DNA from: Apiosordaria backusii
Lineage: Eukaryota > Ascomycota > Sordariomycetes > Sordariales > Lasiosphaeriaceae
Length of the DNA: 64,000 nt
NCBI GenBank assembly: GCA_030549205.1
Contig: JAUKTV010000028.1
Span: forward strand, 1 to 64,000
Reading direction: 5' to 3'
A program made the translations under genes and the position numbers. Below, piece after piece: positions 44,516 through 57,258 of the stretch; within the stretch, counting starts at the first letter, position 1; every line of letters starts with the position of its first letter. Under the pieces are notes generated by a model. The model had not been told where the DNA came from and did not search any database. It saw only the letters and a program-made list of their open reading frames with translations.

Positions 44516-47500
44516 CTCTACCTCTCTACACTAGGGCTCGCGGCAGAGAGGAGTCCCAGGGGAAGCCGAGACAGAGTCGGGTTGGGGTGTGACTGGGCGT
44601 TCGAGCGAATGGGGGGTGGTGGAGTGCAGCGCGCGCAGGGGAGAGGGCCAGAGGGGACAATCAGCCGAGCTAGGTTGTGTACGGTATGATTGATCCTCGG
44701 GCTGCCGTTGGTGGGCGTGGCCGACGCGGTGGGCGCTGAGAGCGCTGAGAGCACTGGGGAGTCGCCCAATTCGTGACTTTTCCAATCGATATTTCCCCAC
44801 CGACCAAATAAGCGTCAAATCGTGCAGAGCCGGCGCCAGCAAGTTACCAGGGGTACCTAACTCTGTACACTATCCTGTATCCGTCAGGTATTGCTAATTC
44901 CCTACGGACGAGTGTGTGTGTTAGAACAGACAGGAATTTTCGCGATGGCGGGTGTCACGTTGGTACTGGTACTGGTATTGGTACTGGTACTGGTACTGGT
45001 ACTGGTACTGTTATCGGTGGTGGGTGGACGAGTGTTGATGTGCCTGGCACATAACGGCAAGATTTGGGTGGTCAATCGACATGGCAAACTGGAATCATTT
45101 TGGCGATATCAAGAAGTTGGATGTCGAGCAGAATTTCGGGGCGGGTGACGAGGACGCTCGGGCTTTCTCAAGCCCAGGACCCAGGGCGACGGTTCCCTTT
45201 TGTCTTCTCTTTTTTTGTTTTCCTCGAATCGAGTCAGACAGTTCGTCATGGCGAACCGCCTGGAAGCATCAAAGACAACTTTCTGCGGCACTGTGCATCA
45301 CCTGTGCCTTGCTATCCCTACGGCCCAGATCATCGGCAACCTCGTTTTCTCTCTCTCTTCAACAGAGTATCACCTCACTCTGACTGACGGCCGTCCCCGA
45401 AACGCCCCTTGACCTTGCTGCTCTCTGTGCCTCATGGTGCCTCCCCATGACTTTCGTTCTCAAAAGCGATGCAGGGGCGTTGGGTGAGTGCAGGGACAAA
45501 GCCAGCAGCCCACACGGAAGCTGTCCCCACCGAGTCCATTGGAGACATTTCATTGGTTGGCCTGTGCTGAGATGAAAGTGCCCCTCATCTCAAATTCTGG
45601 GTCGCGTTGCGTGATCCGGTACTAGCCGCCATCCTCTTAACGGCTACCCCAGTATTTTGCCGCTCAGCGCGATAGTCTGAGGGGCCCAAGTACGCCACCG
45701 CTATCGTTCTGGAAAAGGGGTTTTTCTGACATTTCTCTGCCCTCCCCGCCAATCCGGGGCTCGCTCCACACAACAGCATCATCAAGACGATCATGACTGA
45801 CGGCGGCCAACAACAGCTTGGAAACTGTCGTTTGCTTGTTGTGTGCAACCCGTTGACTCTCCCATCGTTTGTTTTCCCTGCATCCAACGGTACACAATGG
45901 AAAAGAACCAGACCGAGCATCTGCCCACCAAATCAGACCAGCGCATTGGCCAGACACGCGATAAGATAATCGCTATGACGGCGTGGGACGATAACCGCCA
46001 CCAACTTCACCCTTCCTAGGTAATTATCGCGACTATTATCCCCAGTTCTCGTCGAGGCGCCCGACTTTGTTTCGATGGCCCCTAGATGGCACGCCAGCGT
46101 CACATTCTTCTCCTTTTGGGCCCTGACGTCGACATTGCCATGAGACAAGTGTCCAGCGTGTTTCCCTCCAGACGCATCTTGTTTCATGCTCGCTCCCAAG
46201 ATGGCTTGACGTCTTCCGATGCCTGTTCCTGTTCCTGCTCCTTCGAGTCTTCGACCTGACATTTGGCATCTGCCTGTTTCCGCAGCCAGCGAACGCCATG
46301 CGAACGAGAGCTTGAGAAAACGTCTTCCACCGCAGGACAATATTTGATGCGGTGGCGTCATTCATCAGCTCTGCCACTACCCTTCCCAACCAGCCGCCAT
46401 CTCAGATGATGCAGTGCCAGACACGGCTACCCGCAGTTGCACCCCTGTCGCCGCCTTCTGCGGTTGCTAAAATCCGACTGCGCCAGTGATGGCAACTTGC
46501 CGTCATATCCATATCAGCAAGGCTGATGTTTATGCACCCTGAAGAATTTCGAGAAGGAATTTCCGCTGACAAACCCCCTTCCAGCAGAACGTCAACCGTC
46601 CATCGCAACGTGGGATAAAACAACTGCCCCCCAGACCGTTTTTAATGTTTCATTGCCCCTCCGGCATCTCCTTACCGATGCCCCTCATACTCCCCTAATG
46701 GTCTGGGCGTTGACGATCCGGTCCAGGTCCGAGCACACAGACGTTTTGTGGTGGACTCACCTTTTTGACCTTCGTGGCATTCAACAATGGATTCTCGGGT
46801 TGTCGTCATGAGTCTGGGAGTTGAGCAACTGAGTGGGCTGTTTTTGTACACGCATGAATGTGCAGCATCCCACCACCAACCTCAGAGTGCCGCACGGGCC
46901 TTGCTCGCACTCACAAAACAACTCAAAATGGCATTGATGACGATGACAACTCCATCAGTCAACAAGAAATCGAGCCTTCTTTTGGGTCGTCTGAACTCTT
47001 TAGGGGTCAGCACCCTGTTGGTGGCGCGGGTGACACAGCTCCCTCGTCCCGGCCAACAGGGCTGGGGGCTGCCCACCACCATCTATCTCCCGCTCCGATT
47101 ACCGAGCACCTCAATTGACGGTATGGCGACAACCACGCCGCAAGAAAAGGAGATAAACGGTGTCACTTATAAGATCTACGTCTTGTGGTGAGATTTAGCT
47201 TGTATGTTGGGTTCACATAACCAAGTGCCGGTAAAGAACCACCAGGTTCTCAAGCGATCTCCATACGAGTTGGATCTATATGTCTTTCCTGTTGTGTGGT
47301 TATTTCGTCATTTCTTTGCCTCGAATAATCCTTCATTATGCCTCGGCCGAGCCTGTCCGTACGACGGGGGCCAAGTTACACCATCTCTTTTTCCAGTTTG
47401 GGGGCTATATGCAGGTTCTGATATCTCCGGCCGAGTATTTTTCAGCCATGCCTACTTACTCAAGAAAAAGACCACCTTCGTCATCGCATTCATGCATAAG

Positions 47501-48195
47501 TATATACTGTCACCATCACCTGACAATGACCAGATCAGACAGGCCACAAGATTCACAATCGAGGGGTAGCACATGGACGATATGCAGGGTTAATAACAGT
47601 TCAACCCTTGATCTCTCCCTCACTTGCTTCTACGAAGATTCTATTCTGGGCGTTCCTCTCCCTTGCAGACAGTCCAACTTTTCAAACTTGATGTTCCAGA
47701 TCTTGTGAGACATCTGCTGACAACGTGCACACTTGCCATTTATTCCCTTACTTTCAATACAGGTAGGTACCTACGTAATTGAAATGCAAGAAGTTGCGGA
47801 TTGATACGTGTAGCGGCGAGTACTAATCATGACTGAACTTCGCCATCACAAAAGCTGCAGCTGGACTGCTCTCGAAGCCTACCTACTGTTTAGGTAGGTA
47901 TGTATGTACATAACACGACACCATTGAACATCTCGGCCCAATCAAACCGCGCCTTGCCGTGGTTGTGCACCAGTTGGCACCCGACTTTTGAAAATTCGCC
48001 TGACCGCACCATTGGTGATATTGCTCTGCAAGCTGTTCCCGCGCTGACTAAACCTTTTCACTGGGTAGCGGGAAACGATAAAAACCTTGCGATTGTACTC
48101 ATTCTCCATGGCCAGCTTCTTATAGTTGTGTATGCCGCAACTTTGGCCGGTGTTCAGAGAGGCTTCTCAGTCGAGTCGCAGAGTCCTGGATGGAG
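44516..48195. other. 3.7-kb gene-poor region
   Basis: The right side of the MIT gene promoter. It contains a TGGTAC hexamer array (44961-45008) and CTACCTA/TAGGTA palindromic words near 47760 and 47880-47905. ORFs on both strands lack domains, and I could not chain them into a spliced gene; an ORF at 46787-47191 is the most gene-like but unconvincing. No tRNA or rRNA was recognised. Confidence 0.5.
44961..45008. repeat. TGGTAC hexamer microsatellite
   Basis: Eight tandem copies of TGGTAC, one with TGGTAT, followed by a decayed TGTTAT. It lies upstream of the MIT gene and creates a spurious Leu/Val ORF. Confidence 0.95.
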
Positions 48196-49468
48196 ATGGA
48201 GTCTCGGCGGAATCGATACATCCCGATGGAAGTTCTGAGGGCATCTAACAGAAGGTTCAGTATAGCCATTCAGGCAAAGTTACATGCAACTCCAGCTAGG
48301 TATATCGTGTCTTCTAACTGAAAATAGGTGCTCTGCGGCTACCGAGCGAGGAACCTGACATGACCGCCCTGCGCGAGATTGCTCGAAGCTTTGACGAAAT
48401 ATCTATAGAAGTCACACCTACAGGCTCTGTGAACTGGGATGATAATACGATTCCCACAACGCGAGGAAGAATTAACTTGGTGTCTCCAAGTTCCAATCGC
48501 AGCGAGATTTTGGAATCGCTGTGCGACACAAGGTGCATAGAGATATGGAACGCTAAATTCAAACAGTACAGCCCAAAGCTAATACCAGGCCATCTCTTCC
48601 CCGTGTTAGAAGTACAAAGGATCAGGGTTAGCCATGCACGCGCAAGAGATCTGTATCGGGACATCATGACTGCAATCCCCGACTTCGACGGGGCCCACGG
48701 ACCAATACAGCAAAAGTTGCAATGTCTTGACAACTTTTTCAATACCTTGGCTGAGCGAAGGCACGCATTTCACGAAACAAGCATTGAAGCAGCGCATTTA
48801 CGGATGCTGGGCGTAAGTGTTCCAGGTTCTACGAGACACCGACGTATATTTTCAGTTTGCTCTGGGGATCAATGCTAATACACGGAACCTTCAGTTAGGA
48901 GATACTACTACTCCGAGTCCAACGGTGACAAGTTCTGCTAAACTCCAGATCGCACCCCCTATTCCTCAGCTAGGTAAACGCCATCGTCGCAGTCGCAACA
49001 CTCCTCGCAGCACTACCTCTCATCCCGGCATGGTATTACAGTCCCCCACAGCTAGGCTCTACCAAGGATGCCAACTTCTGGGTCACGGTCCAGAGTTCCA
49101 TCATGCTGTGGCTCGGGTTGTTTACAGCAGTACTACCAGTCTATAGTCGTGGGTAAGTAACAAAATCTTTCGCCTTAGTAACCTCTTTGTTCTTTACTCT
49201 AGGTAATTACACCACCCCCTGTGAGTGAGCTTAACCCGAATTTGCTAACGATTTTGTCGATAGGGTACACGGTGCTGCCTGGAATTGGTCGATTGTGTTC
49301 ACGGTTGCAGGAGCTCTCAGCGCAACGGCAGCAATTCCGGCATACTTGCTTCTCCCGACATTTTGGAGCGGATTGTTCTCCTTTCTGGGAGCGGCGGCGC
49401 AGGCATATCTGACGCTTCAGCTTTGTTTGCTCGTCTCTTCTCCTCCTGGGCACGAAAAGAAGGATTAA
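48196..49468 (+). pseudogene. membrane-protein gene with one-base insertion
   Basis: Proposed exons 48196-48259, 48328-48812, 48856-49152 and 49264-49468, about 349 residues if in frame. The first intron has a TCTAACTG branch site and the last TTTGCTAACG, and phases agree. The N-terminal half is soluble (ALREIARSFDEISIEVTPTG, GHLFPVLEVQRIRVSHARAR, ETSIEAAHLRMLG). The C-terminal half has about four membrane helices (VAVATLLAALPLIPAWYY, SSIMLWLGLFTAVLPVY, IVFTVAGALSATAAIPAYLL, FSFLGAAAQAYLTLQLCLLV). Exon 3 begins in one frame and ends in another: one extra base near 48973 (TAGGTAAAC). The 43-nt middle intron is short and its inside also reads as protein-like, so a small insertion is an alternative to splicing. 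Whether it is a true pseudogene or a consensus error is open. Family not named. Confidence 0.6.
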
Positions 49469-50933
49469 AATGGGGACACGGCCTTTGTGAATCATCAAAG
49501 GATATATCCGAACAGGTCGTGGTAGGTATCTGACAAGAGTACTTGGGTTGGAGAAGTAGAGGCGATGCTTGCTCTCAGCGGCGCCGCATCAGGCTCTGGT
49601 CATGTGTCCAACCTCCGCAGTCGGGAAGAAAGGTTGCCCCATGCTCGGAAACAGCGGATTTATTGTAGCGTCAAGCTCTGTTTTCGACACTGTAGTTTGA
49701 TCCAACCTGGAAGGTGTGCTGCTGATCTGGGTGTAGAGAGATGGACCTTACTTGATGATTGGGGCGGTTCTATCCAAAAGGAACTAAGAGGATGTTGGAG
49801 GTACCCTCTCAGTGGCCATTTTTGTTGGATCATGTTGGGGTCACCATGCGACCCTATGAATTGTTACTGGCTGCATGCATGTGCGGTCTTTGTAAGGTAT
49901 TATGCGCCGGGTTATGCGCCACAGGATTTTCCGCTGAGAATTGGAAATTTTCCAAGCGCTGTGATGTGAATCGTGGGCTTGGATGATGTTACAAGTCGTG
50001 ATGCTAGCTGAAGTGGTCTTCGGCGATGGACTGTATGGAAGCGGCTATGGAGTGTTTAGAAAGAAATGATGTTAGCGGCTCGAAATCTTATGTCATGGTG
50101 GAACTTCGGTAGTACAAGATATAAACGTTATAGTCCGGGTGGATGTGGCTAGAGACCTGATCATCTTCGGATCTACTAAGGGATAGCTTTGCAGAAGTCG
50201 TCGCTTTGCCATCCAGGGTAGGTATTACAAAACAGTAGTGTTGGGCAACACCCGAGACATATCAAAAGCGCCCGGGAAACCGGCATCAGTTCTACTTTTA
50301 GAAGAGAAAACGCCCGTACATCTCGAGATTGCTATGCTCTTTGTTTAGATTGAAGCTCCCGTCTCTTTTGAGTGTTTGCCCCTGAAGTCGCCCGATTTCC
50401 TGGACAGCGAGCCTCTGTAAAGCACATCACCACTTGGCGGCCAAGAGAAAAATAGCATCCTGTATCCCTTCCCCTCAGCTCGCCACAGGATTCTCGCCTC
50501 TGTTGCATCCCGGTGACTCGGCATCGGTGGTGATATTGGCGGTTATATGATGGAGCTCAGAGGGATGACGAACTTTGTCGGGTTTGTTGGAGAGAAAAGG
50601 ATGCAGGTTCTCAAATGAGCTATAAGCCACGCGCTACATGCGTTTTGAGGCAAACGGAGAGCACTTAACCGCTGCTGTCAGTTATTGCCCAGCGATCCCT
50701 TGTGATGATGGTCGCGGAGGCGCCCATCCGGCAGATGTCGTTCGCGTGGCTTTCGCCGCATTTTGCCGCCAATGGGGAGCGGCGGTGGATTTTCTGGGGA
50801 GCGTCATTCGCGCGCATCGTGCAGTTGGCACGGGGTTCTGGGGCCCACGGCAGCAGGGGTGAATATTGTTTGAAATATGGCAAAAAGGGCACAAAGCCGC
50901 ACCTGGCCCCTTTATCCGTCCCGTCAACAAGGC

Positions 50934-50940
50934 GGCTAAA
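50934..50940 (+). promoter_or_regulatory. putative XlnR/Xyr1 site (GGCTAAA)
   Basis: GGCTAAA lies about 450 bases upstream of the xylanase ATG and matches the consensus bound by the xylanase activators XlnR/Xyr1 of filamentous ascomycetes. One copy only, so function is inference. Confidence 0.5.
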
Positions 50941-51299
50941 GATGGGAATTGGAGAAGCAAAAATGTCCGACCAAGATCGCGTTGCACTGCGTCGTGGGGC
51001 CCCGCAAAACTGACTTCGGGGCCTTCTGCTTCTGTGGCGGATGGAATCCTGGTTGCATGGAAGGGGAAGGCGTGGGTGAAGATCGAAGAGGCTGGCCTGT
51101 GATCGTCAGGTACCACCAAGACCGATGGGGCATGCCTGGCCGAGAAAGCACACAATGCGGTCTTGGCCACCCATTTCTATAGGATCCTTCAAGCCGAAGG
51201 ACATCATGTATTCAAGAGAGAATATGTCGAATCGGAAGAGTGTGACCCAAGGGTGGGGATGGATGGGTGATCCCGAATAGCCAACATCAAACCAGAGGG

Positions 51300-51306
51300 T
51301 ATATAA
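51300..51306 (+). promoter_or_regulatory. TATA box of the xylanase gene
   Basis: TATATAA lies 86 bases upstream of the GH10 start codon, a usual place for a core promoter in a strongly induced fungal gene. Confidence 0.7.
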
Positions 51307-51391
51307 GGTAGGGGCTGCTGGCCCTTCCAAACAGACGTTCCCTTTGCTGAGCTACACCAGTCATCCCAGTCGAGTTTCACCCACCGTCAAG

Positions 51392-52432
51392 ATGAAGGCC
51401 AGTCTTATGCTTCTGTTGGCACCATTGGTGTCGGCAGCTCCCACCATTGAGCACCGTCAAGCCTCCCAGAGCATCGACAAGCTCTTCAAGGCCAAGGGCA
51501 AGGAGTTCTATGGCACCGCCACTGACCAGGGCCGTCTCCAGGCCGGCAAGAACGCCGCTATCATTGAGGCCAACTTCGGTCAAGTCACCCCCGAGAACAG
51601 CATGAAGTGGGAGAGCATCAACCCGCGCCAAGGTCAGTACAATTGGGGCCAGGCTGACTACCTCGTCAACTGGGCCACTGAGCGCAACAAGACCATCCGT
51701 GGCCACACCTTTGTTTGGCACTCTCAGCTCGCCGGCTGGGTCAACAACCTCAACAACCGCGACCAGTTAACCAGTGCCATCCAGGAGCACATCCGCACTG
51801 TCGGTGGCCGTTACAAGGGCAAGATCCGCCACTGGGTATGTGCCCTCCTGCCATATGTCATGGGATAGCCGACGATGAGCTAACGTTTGGATCAGGATGT
51901 TCTGAACGAGATCTTCAACGAGGATGGCTCGCTCCGCAACAGCGTCTTCTCTCGTGTCCTCGGCGAAAGCTTCGTCAAGATCGCCTTCGATGCCGCGCGT
52001 GAGACCGACCCCTCGGCCAAGCTCTACATCAACGACTACAATCTCGACCAGCCCAACTACGCCAAGGTCACCCGCGGCATGGTTGCCAACGTCAACAAAT
52101 GGGTGTCTCAGGGTGTCCCAATTGACGGCATTGGCACGCAAGGCCATCTCCAGTCCGGCCAGGGTGCTGGTCTTGCCCAGACCATCAAGGTTCTCGCTGC
52201 TGCCAACGTCAAGGAGGTCGCCGTCACTGAGCTTGACATTCAGAACAGCAACAACAACGACTACGTCGCCGTCACCCGTGGCTGCTTAGAGGAGCCCAAG
52301 TGCGTTTCCATCACCGTCTGGGGTGTCCGTGATCAGGACTCGTGGCGCCCTCAGGGCAACCCTCTTCTCTTCGACAGCAACTACAACGCCAAGGCCAACT
52401 ACAACGCCATTGTGCAGCTCCTGTCGCAGTAA
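51392..52432 (+). CDS. secreted endo-1,4-beta-xylanase, GH10
   Basis: Exons 51392-51835 and 51896-52432, with a 60-nt intron containing GCTAACG, give 326 residues. Signal peptide MKASLMLLLAPLVSA is followed by a short propeptide ending near HRQ. The chain is a GH10 barrel: QVTPENSMKWESINP, RGHTFVWHSQ, the acid-base Glu completed by the splice (W|DVLNE), YINDYNLD, GIGTQGHLQSG, the nucleophile Glu in VAVTELDIQ, and VTVWGV-type end with DSWRP. It cleaves internal xylan bonds outside the cell. There is no carbohydrate-binding module, so this is the minimal form. The start is fixed by the signal peptide. Expected control is by XlnR/Xyr1 and carbon repression. Family and activity are secure. Confidence 0.97.
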
Positions 52433-54099
52433 ATGGGAATTTGTAAGGGAAGGGGAATCTGATGGGTCTGAAGGAAGCGTTGGACGAATGGGAAATGCTG
52501 GGTTACAAAGTTAGCTCAAGCTGAGGTACAACAACGATGTATATACATACCTCCAAATCTGTCAAGCAATAGCTTCTACAGTTCTATTCGTAAGGTACAC
52601 TGCAAAACTTCGTGCTCTCGGATATCGGCACGAGATGAAAATGTTTGATGTCCCGAGAAAGGAAGTCCAAAGTTGACGAAGAAGGAAGCGAGAAAGTAAG
52701 TAAGCGAGGCTAGGTACTGATCGAATACTGGCGTATATTCGTCGCTCTCTCCTTGGCTCGTCTAGGGTTTAGTTGTGAACTTGTGATATCACTGCAATCA
52801 CCGGGGTTGTGGTCGCAAGTCGCAAGTCGCAAGTCGCAAGTCGCAAGCAGCGGCCCAGCTCAGGTGAATCCGGTCAGTCAGCGTACCACGCGGAGGAGCC
52901 GGTATGTATGTAGAAGCAGCGTAACCTGAGCAAGACACCAATAGAAAGACAATGGCCCTTGCTCTTGAAGGGAAGTCGTGATGAGGATGGGACTTTGTGA
53001 CACCAAAATCTGACATGCGGAGTTACCTGACCAATCAGCACAAGGAATTGTTCAGCTGGCGCTTACATAATACGCTTGGAACAGCAATTACACCACCCTA
53101 AACTCGACGCCACGAATTTCCCTTTCCTTCTTCGAAACTGAGCAGCTGCCGCCTTAGGCTGATCCAGACTGAGCCAGACTTAGCGAGGGGGTCACTGCTC
53201 TGAGCTGCCTCGGCTATAGTTGCCACGGTCTAAAATGGCCGTGGAGTTGCAAGGACCCAGTTTTGGGTCCTCGCATCACCACCACCAGCACCAACCACCA
53301 CTATATCTCCTCCAACACCTAGCCGCGCTTTCCTTCACTCAAACGACAGAGAAAAATACCTGCCATTTTAACACTGTCTCTGATCCCGTTGCGCCCAGGT
53401 TGAATCGTCCATTTTTCTCAAACAAACAGCCTATCAATGCAGACACTTCTTTCACAGCAATGTTGACCAGATAGTTCGGCATGGATTATCACGGTTCAGC
53501 GCTATGACTTGGGATTGCTAAAGGAGAAAGTCTTGGAAAGGGAGTCGCTACCTGCTCTGAATGTCAGTCACTAATGTTGCTACTATGCAAGCTTACGAAT
53601 ACAGCAATGAATCGCCTTTCAGAGTAAGGAGACGCATCACAGGAAGCAGCTGCCTAAACAGGAGTTCGGCGAGCGCGGGACAAAAGTATGACGACCCTGC
53701 AGGCTGTCACTTGAGCCGGTGCCCCCCGACGGAGCCCCCGCGTAAGAGGCCGTGGGCAACACCGTGCACACTGGTGTGGAGGCACGGAGAAAGCTCTGTG
53801 CCAAGACCGGGCTCTGTCAACAGAGCCTGGGGGACATAGAGCCTGGAGGTGTCAGATAAAACAGTAATTACCACTGCATAGAAGCAATGAACGTTCCGTG
53901 CTTTTTAGTGCAGTGGTAGTTTGTGACAAGAATTGTCTTTTGTTTCAGGCAGTCGGTTATTACTGTCAGATTAGTATAGGAGGCCCACTGTTAAGGAAAT
54001 TAAGACCTTGGCAGTAGGACCTAAGCTACACAGTTCGGAAGTCCGCACCCACCTAGGCTTCCTCCCACGTACAATACCAGAATTGACAGAGTTTTAGCT
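52433..54099. other. intergenic; GTCGCAA repeat; approach to the second RIP block
   Basis: 1.7 kb with no convincing gene. It contains five GTCGCAA copies at 52812-52846. From about 53880 the base composition begins to fall toward the AT-rich block, with a segment near 53980-54060 that still has normal GC. Confidence 0.55.
52812..52846. repeat. five tandem GTCGCAA heptamers
   Basis: Five exact 7-bp copies in a row, in non-coding DNA after the xylanase gene. No motif meaning is apparent. Confidence 0.95.
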
Positions 54100-56780
54100 T
54101 ACAATATTGTTCTACAATTTGCAGTTAGAGTGTCGATTCTAAGGCCTATTTTAAAGCTATTTGCAAGAGACCTACCTACCAATAAAACCACTATGAAAAA
54201 CCTATTATTATAGCGTTCGATTTAACTGCTCTTTTTACAGCTATTAAAAAGTAAGACACAGTCTTCTTTAATAGACCAGGTAACTAGTAAGCATTTGAAA
54301 CTGCTCTAAAGTACTATATATAAAACGATTAAATATATATCGATTTAAAAAACCGTATTTCCGTATTTAAAAAGCCGGCTATTCCAAATATTTACAATAT
54401 AAAATATATTAAAATCTATACGGCTATTATATACTATAAATATAAATTTAAAGCCTATAAGTAATATAAATAGAGGCTTTAAAAGTACCTTAATTATACT
54501 GTTTATATTTAAGTAATTGTATCGGCTATTAAAGCCGAAAGTAGGAATAAAAAAGAAGTCCTGGACTTACCGGAGGAGGTTTTAAAACCTATATATATAA
54601 TAAACGACTTTATTATTAAAGGAAAGGAAGAATATAAATTCGACTTAAATTACCTTATAAAAATAACAAAGGACTACGATAAGGTTTAAAGTACCTTTTA
54701 AAAGCTTAGTAAGTAGATTACTAATTACGTTAAAATAAGCTTTTAAAATACCTACTGTAAAGGAAACTATAGCTTTATTAATAACTTCGATACCTTTAAG
54801 AAAGCTATAATTTTTAATAAAGATAAATACTGCCTTTACTATTAAGAAAAGCTTAAAAAGTATGTTAAATCCTTTAAATCTGCTAATAACCTTAAAAAGA
54901 TAAAAGAATAGGCAACTATTTAAAAGAAAGTTTTTTATATAGTTAAGGAATTTTACACTTCTAATACTTTCAATTCTGTTATTTAATTAACAGGCCTTCT
55001 TTAAATAATAAGCAGAAATCCCTTACTTTCTTTATAGGCTTTTAACTTTAAGATAAATTAAAAATACTATATACTATTTAATAAGCTAACTTTTAAAGAA
55101 ATCGCTAAGGATATTAAAGATAAGATATTTTATACCTATAAGGAAATTAAAAAGCTGAAAATTGCAGGTACTTTTTTAACCTTTTATAGTAATATAGTAA
55201 AAGAAGACAATATAAAAAAAGGCTACGGTAATTAAAGCTAAGGTAACTAAGGCTAAGGAAATTATAATCTTTAAAATAATTTAATTAAATAAAAAAGGTA
55301 AGACTTTAGTTTAAACTTTAAGCCTTTTAATAAAAAAACCTTAATCTATAGTATTTACTATAAAAATAGGTACAAAATTAATAACTGCTATTATATTTTA
55401 CCGAAAAAGGTCTTTAAAAACTTACAATTCTATTTTAATTTATCGGTTAAAGCCTTTATTTAAGTAATCTTTAGTATTAATAGAAAGCTAAGTAAAAAAG
55501 TTAATTAAATAAAAAGAGAAGAAAAAAGTAATAATAAAGAAAAACTATAGAGAAATTAATTTAAAAAGTAAGAAGTCCGGTCTTTTATTATAGTATACTA
55601 TAAATATTAATTTATTAAGTATATAATAGTAAATGCTATCTTTTTATAATTAAAAGGTAGGATTTTTTTAAGAATTTTAAAGTAACCGATATTAAAGTCT
55701 TGTTTTTCTATATTAAAATATTCTCTTTACTATTTAACAATTTTTAATTCTAATACTATTCTTTATATCTTTAATAAAATTAATTACTTTAATTACTTTT
55801 AACTTATAACTTTAAAGAACTATATTATAGTAAAAAGCTTAATAGTCTTTATTATTAACTATAAAGAAGTTAATATTTATATATAAACCTTATAGAGACT
55901 AAGGACTTTATAGTTTTATAATATAGTCTATTATAAAGACTTTACTATTAACTTAGTATTATTTAGAATATTAAAAGGTTTTAGAATTTAATAGAATAAT
56001 AAGATACTAGAGAATTACTTACAAAGCTTTTTAAATAAAGTAATTACTTTACTTTAAAAAACTTACAATTAAATAGTTATTAAATATATCGATCTAACTA
56101 TAAAGTCTTTAAAGTTACTTACTTACTATAATGTCTTTTATATTTAAAGAAAAAGGCTAGCTTCTATTGCCTTACTAACGATTTAGTACCTTTAATTTAA
56201 CTATATTAATTAATAAGTAATAATGAAATTTACTAAAAACATTAAAAGTATAAAGTTATAAATTCTAAGTAGAATTTTTAAAAGCTTTCTAACTATAAAG
56301 AAAGGTAGTACTTATAGATTTTTAAGAGGTAAAGAAAAAGAAGACCTTTAGGAAAAAGTAGAAAAAGCCTAGTCTTAAGACTTAACCGGCCGGCTAAGTT
56401 TTAAAGCTAAGTTTAAACTTTACTAACTGATTAAATTAAGGTAAGGCTTTAAGGATAAAGAAGCAGAATAGTAATTTTTAGATATTTATAACTATTTTAT
56501 TATTAAAGACTGTAAGGTTTATATATAGGTTAAGATTAAAAATATATAAAGTACTTAATTAAGGTTAAACCCTTACTATTTAAGTAAAATATAAATAGTA
56601 AATCTCTTTAAATATAAAAAGGACCTATAAGGTTTTAGATACCTTATTTTCTTTATTAACTATTATAGTAGGATAACTTTCCTTTACTACCTTAAGGACT
56701 GTAAGAGTAAGGGAATTATTAATATAGTAATAAAGCTATTTTACTATTTATTTTACTAGTATACTATATTAGTATAGACT
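54100..56780. repeat. second AT-rich RIP-degraded block
   Basis: About 2.7 kb with the same TTAA/TATA/CTTTA composition as the first block and no usable ORF. GC is a little higher than in the first block. The length suits a partial retroelement or a DNA transposon, but no terminal repeat or catalytic motif could be read. It ends abruptly near 56780, where ordinary DNA resumes. Confidence 0.85.
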
Positions 56781-57258
56781 TTATAAAGTACATGTGAGAC
56801 ATTTCGGGATATGGAGGTCTGTGTCACGGAAGACACGGGATTTGTATGGACGGCTGATATTGGGGGGTGGTCTGGCATTCTGTGCCGCAATCCGCCCCTT
56901 GAACGAGGCAGAAGGCGATCGGGATTGGATGGCGGTTTCAAGACTTGAATTCAAGCATCGACATTTCCCGGATGTTCCGGCTCCCAACAATGAACATCCT
57001 TGGCGACTATTAATTGGAGGTCTTTCTTTCTAAAAACAGCTCGCTTTCGAGTCATGAAGCCTTTCATATCCATGTTGAGCTGCAGGTTACACCGACTACG
57101 GAATAAGCAATGATTTCGGTATGATTGTGGATACAATGCCGTAGCCAGAACTTAGGGTTTAAGCTGCCTTAAGCTAGGTAAGGTATCTCTGTTGCCAATC
57201 GTCGACTTTGTCCGTTCAACTACAGTTTTGTATCTTAAGTCTGTCCTTTACGCACGCC
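56781..57258. other. boundary DNA and promoter of the next gene
   Basis: About 480 bases of normal composition. ORFs here have no domain support. An AAGCTAGGTAAGGTATCTC segment near 57170-57190 resembles other CTAGGTA words in the window. Confidence 0.5.

Larger units (their letters stand above)
49469..51391. other. intergenic and xylanase promoter region
   Basis: About 1.9 kb. The left half has no recognisable gene; the frame at 49565-49969 lacks domains. The right part is the promoter of the GH10 gene, with GGCTAAA at 50934-50940 and a TATATAA box at 51300-51306. GTGGGG/CTGGGG words compatible with CreA/Cre1 sites occur in it. Confidence 0.6.

Noticed and set aside
49565..49969. 134-codon plus-strand ORF
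   Set aside because: Mixed Cys/Arg/Gly composition without a domain; the downstream region does not extend it by splicing.
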